Shown piece by piece: positions 20,172 to 32,356 of a DNA stretch of 64,000 nucleotides. Position numbers and translations under genes: made by a program. Each line of letters starts with the position of its first letter. Position 1 is the stretch's first letter. The notes beneath the pieces were generated by a model that ran no database searches, was not told where the DNA came from, and was given only the letters and a program-made list of their open reading frames with translations. This DNA comes from Ophiocordyceps camponoti-saundersi (nom. inval.) (Eukaryota; Ascomycota; Sordariomycetes; Hypocreales; Ophiocordycipitaceae), in the NCBI GenBank assembly GCA_003339415.1, contig PDHQ01000002.1, forward strand, positions 126,159 through 190,158, in the 5' to 3' direction.

Positions 20172-23100
20172 CTTGGGCCGGAAGAGAGGCTACAGGAGCG
20201 ACAGCGCAGAGTATGATGAGAGAAAGACCGCGGCAGGCCTGTGTATCTGCCGTAACAGAGGCGAGTCTTGTTAGCCACCGTTGCAGGAGAAGGGGCAGAG
20301 TAAGTCACCGAGACAAACTAGGTAGTTGGATGCTAAAGAGAAGGGAAAGTACCTATCTGGGGGTGGCGGGGCTTGGACAGACAGGGTCCAGGACGGGTAA
20401 GTAGAGACGGCCAAGGGGGAGCGTTACCGAGCAAGCAGCTGAACCTGTCTCTCGGGGGTGCTTATAGAGCGTCACGGAGCGTGGGTAGACGGAGCGAACG
20501 GCGCGGCGCCACACGCGCACCAGCGAACTGCTGAGCGAGCCTGAGCTCGGTGAATAGGTATGCAGCAGAGAGGAGCGGTTGTAACTGTTGCTTGTGGGGG
20601 GGGGAGGCTTCGGTGAGGCGGTAGAGTATAACGCGCGTTTATAAGGAAAACAGAAGGAAACGGAGGGCGGGGAGGGATGGGGCGTGAGAAGAATGGGCGG
20701 GCCAGGTGTCCAGAGCCCGCCCAAACATTAGTAGGTAGTTCGGACGACGGGGACTCGGCTTCTCGGCTTTGTGGGGGGGAAAAAAGACTGAAGGCCAGGA
20801 GAGGTTACAGGCACATGCTCCGGCCGGGCGACGACAATGAGAGGCGGACAAAAGGGGAGAATGAGAGAATGAGAGAGAGGGAAAGAGAAGGAGAGGGAGG
20901 AGGAAAGGATGGGGGGGGAAACGAGGACGGAGACGTGGTCGTCGTTTAGGAAGATGACTGACGGATGGATGGATGGGGATGGATGGGGATGGATGGGCGA
21001 GACGAGAGACGAGGAAAGGTGAGACCCTTTGGTGATGGTGAAGACTGAAGAGGCACGGACCATTACCTCTCTCTCTCTCTCTCTCTTTCTCTCTGTACTG
21101 GGTGGTGGTGCTTACATACTACAAGGAGACACAGTACGAATACCCCGGACTCGCACAATCGAGTCCCCGCCGACGACAGGTTGCTGCCTGGAACCGGCAC
21201 CAATCGGGATTAGCCCAGGCGAGGGCTGAAGGAGGTGGGGGTGGGGCGTGTTAGCGGCGGGCTGGGCAGGGCGCAGACGCCGCTAGCAGCTTGTTTTTTT
21301 TTTCTCTCTCTCCATCTGTGCGAGAGTGCCGGTGGCAGAAGATGAGAGATACAGGGGGGGGGAAGGGATAGAGAGAGAGAAAAGAGGAAGGGGAAGAAGT
21401 AAAAGAAGAACAGTGAGGATGGCTGTGGCTGTGCTTGGTTGGTTATGAAGGGAATGGGGGTGGGAGGGAGGGAAGCACAGCCAGCCCAGTCAGCGTGGAT
21501 GGCAGAGCCAGCACGCAGCCAGCACAGCCAGGCACAGCCAGGCACAGTGCAGTGACACAGCCAGCGAAGAGCTGGGAGCAGCCGCGCTCGTATGTACGTA
21601 CCTACAACGATAGATGAGTGGGATATGATGATCATGGGGGATTGCAGCAAATCCGGAGCCTTTCGCCGTAGGATCGCGGTCTTCTGACTCGACTGTGGAG
21701 GAGGAAGTGAAATCGTAGGTATGCAGGTATGTGAATACCTGCAAACCTGCCTCTACCTACCAGTCAGCGTGTGCAATGATTCTACTGTGCATTCGACGAT
21801 GGACACGCCGTAAATACATACATACTACATACATATACTACAATCTGTATGTACATTCATAGAGCGTCCTGTCAAAAGGTCCAGGGCTGACGAATTGGAC
21901 AATGATGACGCCGTGGTGATGCATTTCTGCGATATCCGTATGTACTATGTGCATAAATATTGATGTACATGATCCGTACGGACGAACAAATATGTACCTA
22001 TGCGCAACTCCGTACCTTAGGTAGGTACTGGAAGCAATAGCATGTCCGCATCAACACAGCACAGATAGATGTTACTATCCGTAGCACGCAGATACATGTT
22101 ACATATCAGAATCCATAAACAATCCAACATGTCCGTGTAGAAGTTTAGATGAGACATCCATCGAAGAAAAGAAGAAGAAAAAAAAAACGGCGCCTCGTCG
22201 GGCCCGGGCCTCGCAACCCGCGGGCCGCCATTGCGACCAGAGATTGATAACCGATCGAGTGTCTCACTCTTTTCTTTTACCCTCTTCAGCACCCACACGC
22301 ATAAGAAAAGGTTAGCTTCTCCCTCAAAGAGGCCCCCCCCCCCCCTTCCATCCAAGAGAGTCTCTTCCAAGAGAGGGGAACCGGTGGATACCTCTCACAT
22401 CTTCTTCCTCCTCCTGCATACTTCTCCTCCTCCTCTCCCAGCTCCAAGGTAGGTAGTCAAGATCCGAACAAAGATTCCCCTGAGTCGAGACACGTATACA
22501 TACATATGTATGTACGTATGTACATGAACAATTACGTCCGTAATCAAAAGAGAATCTTAGAGCAGCCGGTGGAAGCACTCAGAAACAGCATCACGTCATC
22601 AATGCCGAACGCGCGGACTGTGTAAGCCTCACTCACTCACTCTCTCTCTCTCATATGTATCTCACAGCGAGCTCGGTGTGCCACCAGTCCACCTCCCCCG
22701 CCCTCTCTCTCACACTCTCTGTCTCTCCGTTCCCTCTCCGATCTCTGTCTCTCACTGTCTCTTTCTCTCACCCTTACTCTCACTCTCTCACTCTCTCTCT
22801 CCCTCCTAAAATCTCTCACCTTCTCTCTCTTTCCACCAATTCAAAACCGCTCTAACGCTGTGGGGCCCCGCTCCCCGTTTTCCCCCCCCCCCCCCCCGTG
22901 GACCCCCCGTGATCCCCGGCCTCCCCTCCCCTCCTCTCCTCTCCTCTCCTCTCTTCCCCTCCCTCCGTCTCCTCGCCTTAGATTTTGAATTTTTCTCCCC
23001 TTTTTCCTCGGGTTCTTTTGACTCCCTGCAATGCGACTGATTACCGATTCATCTCCCACCCTTGTCCGATCATGGTATGGCTCTCTCTCGCTCTCTCGCC

Positions 23101-23700
23101 GTGTAGGGCTGGGAGTCACTTTGCGTATCCCCCCCCAGCCCTTCCTTTGGCTAGGTCCTGAGACAATGCAGTTATTGAAGCCAGCTCTCTCTTCCTTTTC
23201 ATACCTGCCCCAATTCAACTATCGCAATGATGACTTTGGCATATCTCAGTCTCCCCCACAGTGTGTTGAACTCGGTCCAATCTCCGGCTTGTTATAATAC
23301 GTTTCCCCTCTTATGCATGCTCTCGTGCGCCTGTTCTCAACTTGTTGGCCTGCCAGAGGTCCACCCTCTGTCCGAACCCCTTGGCTATCCAGACAGTCCC
23401 TCCTGTCCAGTCGTATTGTATGTATGTATGTGCAACATGTGTATCCGTACGGACACTTGACAGATGATTCATATATTGTACCTGCAAGCATGCTCCGTAC
23501 TTACATACATACATACATATGTATGTATGCACGTAATATGTGCATGCATGCAAACATCTGTGTCCCTCGAGACGCTCGACGAAACTCGGCCGTCTCCGTG
23601 CCTCTCCACCACGGCGCCTGCAGTCCTGTACTGACTGGCCGCCTTCCTTTCTCACACACACGCCGGTGGCTTCCTACCTACCTATGGCGTTTAACCCCCG
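20172..23700. other. Long gene-free region upstream of the C2H2 gene
   Basis: About 3.5 kb without a supported gene. It contains GA and CT microsatellites (about 20860-20910, 21071-21095, 22630-22820), a 16-nt C run at 22882-22897, a repeated CCAGGCACAG-type element near 21500-21550, the TATCCGTA motif at 21933-21940, 22076-22083 and 23442-23449, and a 22-nt perfect palindrome of CATA/TATG units at 23508-23529. It likely includes the promoter and long 5'UTR of the C2H2 factor. Confidence 0.5.
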
Positions 23701-25085
23701 TCACACGTGTGCCCAGCCATTATCAGCGAGCACCTGCATCTCGTTTATAAGGCAAAACTTGCCCAGTTCATGATTTCCGGCCTGCTCTTCTTCCCAGCGC
23801 TTAACCCGCCTGTTGACCACCACCCTGTCGAGCGTAAACTTGGTCCAGCGTCGGATCCGGTTCAGCCAAAGGCCCTCGAATATACCCCAGGCCGACACCC
23901 ATGCAGCGCCGCGGTGCGTCGCCTCGTACGCCGCCAAGTTGTAGCCCACCCGCACCCGCGGGTTGATGTACACGCCCAGCGACTTGGACAGCGGGTTGTC
24001 GGCGTGGATGAGACAGCACTCGGAGCCCTCGAGATGATACGCCGCCAACGAGTCGGAAATGCCGCGAAAGCGCAGCCTCGTCGACGAAACGAACGGCTCC
24101 GCCGGCATCGCAACTAAACACGCAAAGGGTTTAGCTTGTTTGTCCGTCTCCCGGAGGGTGTGGGGAGAATCCGGCCCGGGGGTGGGGAGAATCCGGCCCG
24201 CCATACCTATGCCATTCCAACAACTCATAACGGGTACGGCGTCTAGGTGGTTCACCAGCGCGTTTCTCGATAATCTGGCACCGAGATAGGGCCAAGTCTG
24301 CATCGCATGTCCGTTGCCCTCGGCGTCCCTCAGCGCAAAGGTATCGTAGTACTGCGGCGGCTTGGAGAAGTCGAGCGAACACGCGGCACCGTAGTCTCCG
24401 CCATTGGTGTTCAACAGCTTCAAGACGTCCTCCGTCTTCTCGCGTCGTCAGCAACGTTGGCATTCACCTGTTGGCCACGTACCGCACCACTCACCGTGAA
24501 GACGACATCGTTGAGAAAGAGCACCTTGTCAAACGAGGTGCCCTTCTCGCTCAAGTCTAGCAGGTCCTGGATCGTCTTGTTGCGCAGCTTGGCGAGGTAA
24601 GTGATGCGCCGCAGCTCCCTCCTCTTCCTGGGCGTGTCGATCCACCCGACTCCTTTGTCCTCCTTGGCGATCTCATCGTGATGCGTCACGTCCGATATTT
24701 CCACTCGGTGAGGCACGCCTCGCCGCTCCAGCTCCTTCGCCAGCCCTCGGAGAAGCTCTTTGCTGTCGTCCCAGCTGCCGCTCTCGAGGATGCTCACGAA
24801 GACGTTGGCAGACCCGAACTCCTCAGTCAGCCGGATGACCGCGTCGTTCCAGTGATTTCTCAACATGTCGCCGTTGTTGAAGTGCATGCTGGCGATGTAG
24901 ATGCGCTGATGTGGCCTGCCCGTCAGACTCATCCTCTGTTGGTCGCCGCTGGCGAGCTTGTCGTGGATCCATAGCACCTCCAGGAGGTTGAAGAGACAGA
25001 AGAAAAAGACGACGATCCTCGCAGTCCGCCATCGGAGCGTCCGCCGAAGACGCAATGAGCGCCCGTCCGCCGAGCGGAGAAGCAT
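23701..25085 (-). CDS. Alpha-1,3-mannosyltransferase, GT69 (CAP59/CMT1 family)
   Basis: Type II membrane glycosyltransferase of the Golgi. Exons 25085-24495, 24435-24207 and 24113-23701 give 410 residues. A basic N-terminus is followed by a membrane anchor at about 23-40. The catalytic region contains RIYIASMHFNNGDMLRNHWN, FVSILESGSWDDSKELL, KVLFLNDVVFT-TEDVL (reconstructed across intron 1), the block AACSLDFSKPPQYYDTFALRD and VPVMSCWNGI-VAMPAEPF (across intron 2), all landmarks of the CAP59_mtransfer domain. Family members add mannose to capsule or cell-wall glycans in Cryptococcus; the acceptor in ascomycetes is unclear. Intron 2 (24114-24206) is 93 nt, keeps the frame and has no stop, and contains a direct repeat of GGGGAGAATCCGGCCCG. 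It lies 3' of, and same strand as, PMT4. Confidence 0.9.
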
Positions 25086-26316
25086 GGCGCTCTCGACCGA
25101 GAATGAGAGGCAGGTAGGTGAGTAATTTGATGATTGGCTTTGCTCCCCGCGTGTAGGGTAAGAAAACGGGAAGCCTTATGTAGGTATGTATGTCTCGGGC
25201 CTCGGGGCGTTACGCGTACCTATGTAGTCGTCTTCCCCTGACCACGGCAGGTAGAGTCCCGTCTGTCACATCGACTTTGCCGAATCACCAATTCGTGATC
25301 GAGGCAAAGCTCCGAGGCTCAAAGAGGAGGCAGACTCATTGATATTTGAGAGGGGGGGGGGAGGGCAGGGGCGCAGGCCAACTAGACTCGTTCCTCGCTT
25401 ACTTGGCCTGTACTATGTAGGTATGTACCTATGTATGTGGTATGTATGTATCCGTAGCCTGGGCAGGGAAGGATGAGGGTAAGGCTGGAAGGCACTTTCT
25501 TACTAAGTAAAGGGTTCCAAGTCCATAGTAAAATCAGAGCATGTTCTCTCTGGAATTCAGTGCTGCACCGAGTGAAGAGTATCGTATCCGCTTCGCTGGC
25601 TTCTGCTCCGTACTTACGGATACTGTCTGTTGAATTGCAGGTCTGCCTACCATGTACCTGTATGCATGTGAAATGTGTCAACGGATACGGACAAACCTGA
25701 TATGTATGCGGCGTATCCGTATAGGTCCTTGCAGTTACACTGTCAAGGTAGGTATGTACGGAGATCGCCGGATGCCCCGGCCCCACTCGGCATCCTCCCT
25801 CCGCGACCCGGCCCCACCATAGCTTCTTGCTTCACCTTAGAGGACGTCAGTCACGTCGTGCCTATCCCAGCCACAAGTCTCCTCGCCGCCCCCTGCGGAA
25901 CGTACAAACCTGCTACCAAGCTGAGGCGGAGCATCTCCCTCTCATATACATATCCGTATAGCAGACAGCTGAACACACGCAACCCATGCTGGCGGTAAAG
26001 AGACTATCCCCGCAGTTCAACCTGCTTCTCATCGTCTTGTCGTCTAGTAATCATGAGATGCGTGAAGCCGATGGCATCTTTGCCTGGCGAATCAGGATAC
26101 CTCACTTGTCGTTCCCTAAGACTTCTGGCAAACGCTAAAGGGCACAATGCCAACTGCCATTGAGCACACTCCATCATGAGGACTCTGCTGCATAATCCTC
26201 AAGCTTTCTGTCCCTGGTCTAAATCGCTTTTCTCTCTCCGCAGACGCTTCGTAATGTACACAAGTTTTTCCCTGATCGTGTGTGTGATTGCCTCCGCTAA
26301 GCCCGTCAATGACCTC
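25086..26316. other. Spacer between GT69 gene and PMT4
   Basis: About 1.2 kb, between the GT69 start and the PMT4 stop. It has several GTATCCGTA-type motifs (25448-25457, 25681-25690 on the other strand, 25713-25722, 25951-25958) among TATG/CATA repeats. No gene is supported. Confidence 0.5.
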
Positions 26317-28780
26317 TCATTTGGCGAAATGGAGATCGAAGCCCAGCCACTTCCGCTGCAGGACTTGCTCGACCGAGAGTCCGGGGTAACCGTAGGTGAG
26401 AGGAAGGAAGAAATACCAGCTCGCCGTGGCCGCAGCGAGAATCACCAAGCTTGCGGCCCAGATACCCACCATGCTCTGGCCAGCGAGCCTCTCACGGGCG
26501 GAAAGGTGCCTCTTCGGACCCTCGGCAGCCTTTTTCCCACCCTTCGCGGCCCTCAGGCGCTCTCGGTCTTCAGGCTCCATGTGCTCGGCGGTGAATACGA
26601 ATTCGACGAGCGCACCCGTGACGAGGCACGAGGCGAGGTGTGCCGGGAGGTAGTGGTGCAGGAAGAGCTGTCTCCCCATGAGGAAGAAGGGGAAGTAATG
26701 CGTCGCCCATGCAAGCCAGAAGAAGCCGGTCGAGTTGTACAGCCGTGAGCGAGTCCCTGTGGTAGAATTAGCCTACCGTCGTAAGGAACGGGTCCAAAAG
26801 ACTCACGGTGATCCAAAGAATCTACCCCTCGCCTCAAAGACACCTGATCGGCGAGAATGATGCCGGCGAAGATGCAGAGGACGCCGCTCGTAAGCCACCA
26901 TCCTATCAGGTTCCCGACGAAGTAAATCTGCTGACGCGTTTCGCCGTGAGTCCAGAAGCTGACGCCGCGAAACAGAAAAGGCCACTGATACGGGTGGCTG
27001 GCATAAGGGTGACTGCTCGTCAGCTTATTGTTGTGATAGAACATGGCCCTCTGCAGCTCGAGCCACTTGCTGATGAAGGGTATCGTCTTGACCGTGCGCT
27101 CCGGTTTCTCGCGTCGCTTGTCGTTTGCAGTGAGCGAGGGCACCTCCTCGACGTACCAGACGTTGGAGCTCGGTCCGATGTTCTTATTACCGTTGATCTC
27201 TTGTTGCCGGTGTCCCCACTCGGGAAGAGGCTTCGTATGAGTCCACATGGCGACCTTGCTCGGATTGTGAATCAGCTTAAAGTGACTGGCCACGGATTTG
27301 AAGTCTTGTTTATCTTTGCCGTGCTCGATGCGGATCTCGAACATGGTGTCGTTGGCACGACTGCCGTAAGCTTCCTCGAGCGAGACGCAAGTGAACTCTT
27401 GGTTGGTGGGGTAGTAAGGAGAGGCAACGTCGTGGGAAAGGAGCATCTTGTCGGTACCCATGTGCCTGAGCCGGACCAGATCATGATTTTTGACGCCCTT
27501 TCCAAGCTCCTTGTTGTCGTCCAGGGGGAGGATTTGCCAGTAGTTGTTGGTGTCATTGTGGGGGTAGCCCGTCACCTGCTGACCTTGACTGGAGACACGA
27601 CCATCGTCGTACCTCAGGGGGTAGCGATCGTCGTGGCTGTGGAGATAGGTCTTGGTCTCCTTGTGACGGATGGTGATGGCATCGTAGTAGTTGATGTCGA
27701 CGGACTGTGCCAACATGACGTTGTCGCTCAGCGTCTCTTGGAATTGAGGACTCATGAAGTCGTCGCCGGGACCCGATCGCGACAGAACGGCGAAGTGGAC
27801 CTGGAACCAAAACAGGTAGAACAGGAAGGGTAGGAAGATGAGGCCGAACGCCCGAGCGGCGAAGTGCTTGCCAAACTCGACGAGGCTGATGGCGCCTCCG
27901 GGCCTCTTGATGTCCAGCAGGTCCCAGAGGTCGATGACGACTGCAGATCCAATGGTGACGAAGGCAAACAATCCCACGTACTTTGTGGAAATGTCGCAGG
28001 ACAGGGCGAAACCGGTGAGGATCAACCACTTCCACCACTTTTTGCCGAAGGGCTGGTGGCGCAGCTTGTAGAACTTGATGTAGCACAGGAGGCTACAAGC
28101 CATGGCGAAGACGAGGGTCGCATCGAGGAGGATGAGACGTGTCTGGCCGATGTGGGCGTTATCCAGCAGAACCAAGCCGGCAGCTATGATGCAGGCCGGG
28201 ATACTGTAGCCGGACTCCCACATGATGAGATACGAGACCGACACGGTGAGGGCGCCGAGGATGGCGGGAAGGGCGCGAAAAGCCACGTAGGGTACGTGAT
28301 TGCTGATGTACGAGTCACCGATGTTTTCGAAGTGAAAGTGACCATCGTAGCCAACGAGCCATCCCATAAAGGCAAACAGCAGCTTGGCGAAGGGCGGGTG
28401 AACATCGAAGAAGTAGGTGCGTTCGAGATAATACGAGGCAAACTGCAGGGAGAATTGAGGTCAACAGTTGAAGACTGAGGAGAGGGGGTCCGGTAACGAC
28501 GACGACGACGACGCACCTTGCCGAAGTGCACCTCGTCGAAGACGACCTCGTTGGGATGACTGATGCCCCAGAAGCGGGTGACGAAGGCTAGGATGGTGAT
28601 TAGGACGAGAGAGACGAAGTGTCCCCGCTCGCTTTCTGTTGCAGCCGGCTTGCGTATGGCGGCCTTGGACAGCTTGTCGAGCTCCTCCTCGAGGGCTTGG
28701 CGGGGCGAGTCGCCGCCAGATCTCTTGGGCCCAACATTTCGGTGCCGCAGGGTGGCCTGCGGCGGTGGGCTAGAAGGCAT
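26317..28780 (-). CDS. PMT4: Dolichyl-phosphate-mannose protein O-mannosyltransferase, PMT4 type
   Basis: Transfers mannose from dolichol-phosphate-mannose to Ser/Thr of secretory proteins in the ER membrane (GT39). Exons 28780-28517, 28442-26807 and 26756-26317 give 779 residues, about the length of yeast Pmt4. FDEVHFGK at about 81-88 holds the essential Asp-Glu in the first lumenal loop; FASYYLERTYFFDVHPPFAKLL follows across intron 1. Multiple membrane spans surround a central lumenal MIR region (about 320-510; HSHDDRYPLRYDDGR, YWQILPLDD, VRLRHMGTDKMLLSHD). The second splice restores the DHR-TRSRLYNSTGFFWL segment, and MGRQLFLHHYLPAHL is near the C-terminus. FDEVHFGK rather than WDEAHFGK, and SHPYASHPYQWPFLFRGVSFWT, point to the PMT4 subfamily rather than PMT1 or PMT2. 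Confidence 0.95.
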
Positions 28781-30267
28781 GATCTAGAGGAGCGGAGCGG
28801 GAGGTGAATGAAGGTGTCAGCGCTTCGGATTAGGAGGAATGGCTGGCCAGGCCGACGGAAGGGGATAATAATAAGGGAGAGAGGTGTTGTTCGGTGGAGA
28901 GGACAGGGAAGCTTTTTAGGGCGGAGACAGCCACGCGATTTGGGGGGGGTGGTTAAGGGGGCTAAAGGGGAGCGAGTGCATGTGTGTACGGACGTGTATG
29001 TACAGCTCACTTACCGGGCAGGCAGACGCCGGGTAACGCGAGCGCAGGCAATGGGAAAGAGGTTTAGATAGAAAGCAGGGGGTTGAAAAGGAGAAGAAGA
29101 AGAAGGAGAAGAAGGAGAAGAAGAGGAATGATGTTCGACGAGACGAATAGTACAAGGAAATGCCTGCCTGCCTGCCTACCTCTCTGTATGTATCTATGGA
29201 TCGATTGACGATGTTAGTGAATAATGTTCCGCCGTCGGAGCGCTGGCTGCGGGTAAAAAAAAAAAAGGGTTGAAGGCGAGAGAAGAAATATCCACTACGG
29301 ATACGGGCAGAAGGGCGCTGTGAGTGGCGCTGACGGCGGGGTTCGTTGGTGACTTTTTTTTAACCCGGTTGGGGGGGGGGGTTCCACTGGAGGAGCACTG
29401 GAGCTGACGGCGCGGGAGAGCCGCAGAGGCAAATCGTCAGCGCCTACGGAGTACTCCGTGAGTCCGTACTAGGTAACCACCTACCAGGTGGAGAGAGTGG
29501 ACAGGCAGCTTCCGCTGTGATGGCTGCTCAGTCATCGTCACAGCTTTCAAGGTTGATTGATTGATTGATAGCATTTGCCTATGTACAGTTGAATTTGCAT
29601 TGAACCTGCATATATGTATGTATACGGATACATACCAAGTCCATGCTTCATATTTCCGCAGGTACCAATATTTGATTGCATGGCCAGTCTCTAGCATCGT
29701 ACGACGGAGAGGCAGGCAGAGCAGACATGGAACTCTGTGGCTGCGAGGTAGGGTAGTTTGTAGGTATCTCGAAAATGCTTCACCGGACACCTGTAAAGGT
29801 AGACAGTGTGTCAGTGCCTAACTCATGGGTAAGGTAGGAGAGATGCCTACCTACCGATCACTGCCGATCATATATATGTTCATATATTACTCGTCGTCCG
29901 TCATTCGCAGTCCAAGGATGTATCCGTACTATATGCTAGATGAATGCTAATGCACCTGTACATCTGTATTTGCATGCACCGTCAACGGCAGGCAGAGCAG
30001 GGACTGGTCGTTGACGAAACTAACTACCACAAACTTTCCTCCCAAGGCATCCCGTCGTCAACAACTCCGCGATGCCCCACGTGGGGTCCTCCTCACCTCT
30101 CCTCAGCGGCCTGCCCCCCTCCTCCTCCTCCCCTCACCTTTCCCCCTCCTCTCCGCCTATCGGACGTCAAGCACCGCTCCATCGCTAAAACCCTGCTGCA
30201 AAAATCACACACACACACAATCATCAGCTTTTCATCTCCTCTCATCTGTTCTTCGTAGCCTCTTCGT
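28781..30267. other. Divergent promoter region PMT4 / RidA-like gene
   Basis: The 5' regions of PMT4 (minus) and the RidA gene (plus). Contents include GAAGAA repeats near 29090-29130, an 11-A run near 29255, a 10-nt G run near 29373, a 14-nt palindrome ACGGAGTACTCCGT at 29446-29459 and TATCCGTA motifs at 29296-29303 (minus), 29623-29630 (minus) and 29921-29928. No coding sequence supported. Confidence 0.5.
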
Positions 30268-30976
30268 ATGCGCATTCATACGTCGTCAATACTCGCCCGC
30301 TTCACTCCTCCATCTTCACCCCGTATCTTCGTCTCCGCCCTCCGTCGTCCCCTGACTGCTCGATACATGTCCAACATGGCGGACCAACAAGTCGTCTTCA
30401 CCAAGAACGCCCCAGCTCGTACGTGCACACACACACTCAGGCACACAGACAAGTTTCTCGCATCTTTCGTGTCTCTGCGCATCGTAGCTAATCAATCTCC
30501 CCCGCCTATTCCAGCCGTCGGCCCTTACGTGAGTTCCCTCCTCCAGATGACGACATAGGCCGAAGCACCTCCTGATGCGTCGCCGCCCGGTCAAGTCTCA
30601 AGCCATCAAAACGCCAACGGCCATCTACTGCTCGGGCCAGATCCCTCTCACCCCCGACGGCAAAAAAGTCGAGGGCTCCATCTCCGATCAGACGACGCAG
30701 TGCTGCAAGAATCTCGACGCCGTCTTGACCGAGGCCGGATCTTCAATCCGCAAGGTCGTCAAGTGCAACATCTTCCTGTCCGATATGGCTCACTTTGCTG
30801 TAAGTCAGAGTATGGCTCTCTCTGCTGCATGACTCTGTCTAACCCGGCTGTCTACTTAGGAGATGAACTCCGTGTATGAAAAATTCTTTCCCCACAAGCC
30901 CGCTCGTAGTTGCGTCGCTGTCAAGACGCTTCCAAAGGAGGTTGATGTCGAAATCGAGGCCATCGCCCTACCCTAG
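30268..30976 (+). CDS. MMF1: RidA/YjgF (Mmf1-Hmf1) reactive-intermediate deaminase
   Basis: Hydrolyses reactive enamine/imine intermediates made by PLP enzymes. Four exons, 30268-30418, 30515-30528 (only 14 nt), 30596-30799 and 30860-30976, give 161 residues. Splicing reconstructs [72 protein letters not shown] and [23 protein letters not shown], including the conserved Arg that binds substrate carboxylate. Starting at 30268 adds a 36-residue Arg/Ser-rich, acid-poor N-terminus ([12 protein letters not shown]...) that looks like a mitochondrial presequence, matching yeast Mmf1. In-frame Mets at 30367 and 30376 (MADQQVVF) would give a cytosolic Hmf1-like form. Gene symbol follows the mitochondrial yeast paralogue and is provisional. 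Confidence 0.93.
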
Positions 30977-31163
30977 GCATGCATGTATCGAGAAGGCCAG
31001 AATACGGGCTCAAAGGGTAGAAACATTTCACACTGCTTACTTTGTTCACCGTCCGCAACTGAAGTTATGGCACATCACTTGGGCAGGACAAGCCAGAAAC
31101 TCAGGGCTGTCAACGTTCAATGCAAGTAGTTTGAGGCTCGGGAATGATTGATCAATTCTTCTA

Positions 31164-32356
31164 TCAAGCGTTCCAAATGACAACTCTTCCATCGACTCCA
31201 CTGGCTATAGAAACAATCAGCTTCGCCGACCCCAACGCCAGACGCTACAAGGGGACTTACAAGTAAATTTGGTGACGCGGCCGCCCGAGGATTCGAAAGG
31301 CCGGATCATTGTGACGGTGTTTTGATGGATTGTCTTCAGCTGCGTGTCATCCTTGACCTTGCCCTTCAGGTCCATCTGCCTGAACATGTTGAGGGCCGAC
31401 TCTTCGCGTTGCGTGCCTGCGCCCTGGCCGGCCTTGGCATCAACGGCGCCGGCAAGCTGCCAACCTGACTCGCCGCCTTTGAAGCGGAAAGCCTCGCAGT
31501 CATAACCGGCTGCAATGATCTCGCCTTCGCTCTTCCAGATGATACTCTTGAAAGGGAGAAGCTGTGTGGAAATAGTGAGGACCGCCCTCGGAGGCTGATC
31601 CGGCCCGCTGGGATACACAACGGTGATGCTGCTGTCGTGAGCCGCAAACGCCAAGCTGTCCCCGCTCGGAGAGAAGGCGACGGAATGGACCCAGCCGGCA
31701 GAGTTGTTGAGATATTCACCGCAGACTGTGTTGAAGGGGAGCCTTTCACCCCAGACGCCGGGATCAGGCTTAGTGTCCACTCCCTTTATGAAGCTCGAGA
31801 AGACGCGGGCGTGGGCATCGGTAGATCCCGCGGCCAAAAGAACCGAATTGGGATGCCAGGCCACACTCGTGATGGTGCTTCGAATAGGTTTCTTCAAGTG
31901 CTTCGACACCCACCAGTCATTTTCCGCCTCAAAGTAGCAAATCGCGATGACGCGGTCGCCGGAACCAACGGCGACCTTGGACTCGGTGGGTGACCAGCGG
32001 ACGAATGTCGCGGCTCGACTGATACGCAACAGGACGAGAGTCGGCTTGTAGCCCGTAGGGGAAGGTTCCCATACGATGGCATTGCGGTCTGCTACACGTC
32101 AGTTTGAACGAGGCACGGAAGGATCGGACGAACCTTGTGAGCAAGACACAATCCGGCCGCTTCCCAAAGCTATGTCGACGCTCGTGACAGTCTTGTCGTG
32201 GCCCTTGAGCTCGTCTTCGAGCTTGAAGGCATTCCCGACCTTGCTATAAAGCTCCACTGCCGTATCGCGCGTCACGGCGAGCGTCTTCTTGTCGGCGGAG
32301 AAGGAATGATCGGCAATTGGGTTGTGAAAGAGGTGATGAGCTTCCGGGGCAGCCAT
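31164..32356 (-). CDS. ARC40: Arp2/3 complex subunit ARPC1 (Arc40)
   Basis: WD40 subunit of the Arp2/3 actin-nucleation complex. Exons 32356-32134, 32091-31261 and 31204-31164 give 364 residues, near the 370-384 of orthologues. The beta-propeller repeats are visible: DHSFSADKKTLAV, SVDIALGSGRIVSCS-QADRNAIVWE (across intron 1), ATFVRWSPTESKVAVGS, ITSVAWHPNSVLLAAGSTDAHARVFS, WVHSVAFSPSGDSLAFAAHDS and KSIIWKSEGEIIAAGYDC. The subunit-specific insertion near LNMFRQMDLKG is present. The last 41-nt exon adds SSGVDGRVVIWNA, the conserved final blade. Intron 1 is only 42 nt, with a CTGAC branch site. It is divergent from the U2B'' gene 422 bp away. Confidence 0.95.

Noticed and set aside
26808..27833. 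341-codon plus-strand frame opposite PMT4
   Set aside because: Antisense shadow of the PMT4 central exon; no family resemblance.
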